From assembly GCF_014805685.1 (NCBI RefSeq), contig NC_060906.1, positions 14,524,164-14,588,163 of the forward strand: DNA of 64,000 bases. The letters are read 5' to 3'. Shown in pieces: positions 62,859-64,000 of the stretch. Below the pieces are notes generated by a model that was not told the origin of the DNA, searched no databases, and saw only the letters and a list, made by a program, of their open reading frames with translations. The stretch comes from Silurus meridionalis. Lineage: Eukaryota > Chordata > Actinopteri > Siluriformes > Siluridae. A program made the translations under genes and the position numbers. Positions within the stretch are counted from its first letter, which is position 1, and every line of letters starts with the position of its first letter.

Positions 62859-64000
62859 ACCAAGACATTTAAAGTTTAACCACGTATCACTGTCATGGTG
62901 AAAAAAGCAATAAAACACTTCAAACAGGTTTTAACAAAAGATCTTTATAAATACTCTTTTATTTGACAATAATCAGCAGGGATTCTTGTTGTCATTAAAA
63001 AAAGTGCATGACCTAGCGACACTGATAAAAACACATCCTCCAGCTCCATTTAAAAATAACCTCTGTTTAACCACAGTTCTATTCTATCAAAATATATGTT
63101 AGCAGTAAGCATTGAGCTAGCAACACAGAAACAAACATTAAGTTTAGTATTGGACAGGGTAAGGAATTAAAAAGAATGTTTTTTTGGTCACTGTGTTTAA
63201 AAATAATTCTGAACAGTAGAAAAGCATATCAGCAATTTTTACTGCAACAAAGCAGTCAGTCAGAGTGACTTACATAAAATTGTCAATTTAGAAACAAAAA
63301 CCTATTTCCAACTTCCATTCTCCTTATATAAACTTATATATAAGGTATATAAAAAAAAAGTTTAATCCAAATTTGTGAACTACTGTGATGAAAAACTTGC
63401 TGTAGAGGCTTTCATGAGAAACCCTTGTGCTCGTAAGGCCTTCCTGCCACAGGCTCGTTATCTGATTTTCAGGAGACCTCAAGCAGCACAGGCATTCTGA
63501 TGAAAATTAAAGTCAAGGAAAAAAAAAACACAAAAACATCTTACAATGACCAAATAAACAGTGGCATGACAGTGTTGTCACTTGCTGTTCTTGCTCACAA
63601 TGTATTCAGAGTACAGCATTCTCAAGTTTATTGACCTGCCATGTTTGTAACAAATTGTAGTTCACTTTACGAGTGTAATTAAGTTGTATTTGGCCTGTTT
63701 CCTGTGAATCAAACCAAGACAACTTGTAGTAAATAGACAAAGGCCACATGTAAAATGAATATTATAAGCGACTACAAAAACTGATCATTCAAGTACCTGT
63801 CTGATTTGGTGACAAAAATGTTCTGCAGTGTTGTACAGGGAAACCCCACATAGATGCAATATACACAAAGGGACACCAGTTTAAGAATGTGCTTTGGTCT
63901 TCAACCCTTGATGCCCAGTACAACATTAAATACGACAGTTTCAGTTTTTACTCGTTTTCCAAAGACTTTATAATTTATAAAAAGGCAAAAAAAAAAAAAA

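Larger units (their letters stand above)
59400..64000. other. Intergenic DNA upstream of the EML1-like gene
   Basis: No coding exon recognised. It contains a CA repeat, two repeat fragments and one MITE. From about 62,940 the sequence is free of recognisable repeats; an AATAAA on the minus strand (62,963-62,958) could mark the 3' end of a gene lying beyond the window, but this is weak. Confidence 0.4.

Overview
The window is vertebrate nuclear DNA, almost certainly from a teleost fish. Spliced genes with GT-AG introns, CpG-rich first exons, Tc1/hAT/MITE remnants, non-LTR retrotransposons and long CA, AT and GA microsatellites all point that way. I cannot name the species; the repeat mix would fit a catfish or another otophysan, which is a guess. 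All three genes I can build lie on the minus strand, so transcription runs from high to low coordinates. Their order, EML1-like, EVL, YY1, is the order I know from human chromosome 14q32 (EML1, EVL, DEGS2, YY1), but DEGS2 is not seen between EVL and YY1.

Layout. 1-8,430: gene-free, with degenerate transposons and one CA repeat. 8,555-21,860: YY1, five coding exons, 373 residues, in frame from ATG to stop. Its intron 1 holds a 1.56-kb minisatellite, a deleted hAT element that keeps a BED finger, and a cluster of YY1-type binding motifs just after exon 1. 22,340-50,500: EVL, thirteen coding exons, 391 residues, with a five-base first coding exon inside a CpG island at 50.1 kb and a second possible first exon at 43.7 kb. 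50,480-54,200: a long GA tract, a 5'-truncated L1-type insertion with perfect target duplication, and a 418-bp palindromic MITE. 54,203-59,292: a compact six-exon EML1-like gene. It joins in frame into 288 residues but holds only the coiled-coil trimerisation segment and the basic Ser-rich segment, then ends in its own stop and poly(A) signal, with no HELP motif or WD40 propeller. 59,300-64,000: repeats and sequence in which I see no gene.

The genes do not form an operon. EVL (actin filament elongation) and EML1 (microtubule binding) are cytoskeletal proteins, and YY1 is a C2H2 zinc-finger transcription factor; their proximity is old vertebrate synteny. The observations most worth following are the propeller-less EML1-like gene, the alternative EVL first exon, an inverted LINE fragment whose target duplication touches the EVL exon 4 splice donor, and the YY1 intron 1 minisatellite and YY1-motif cluster.
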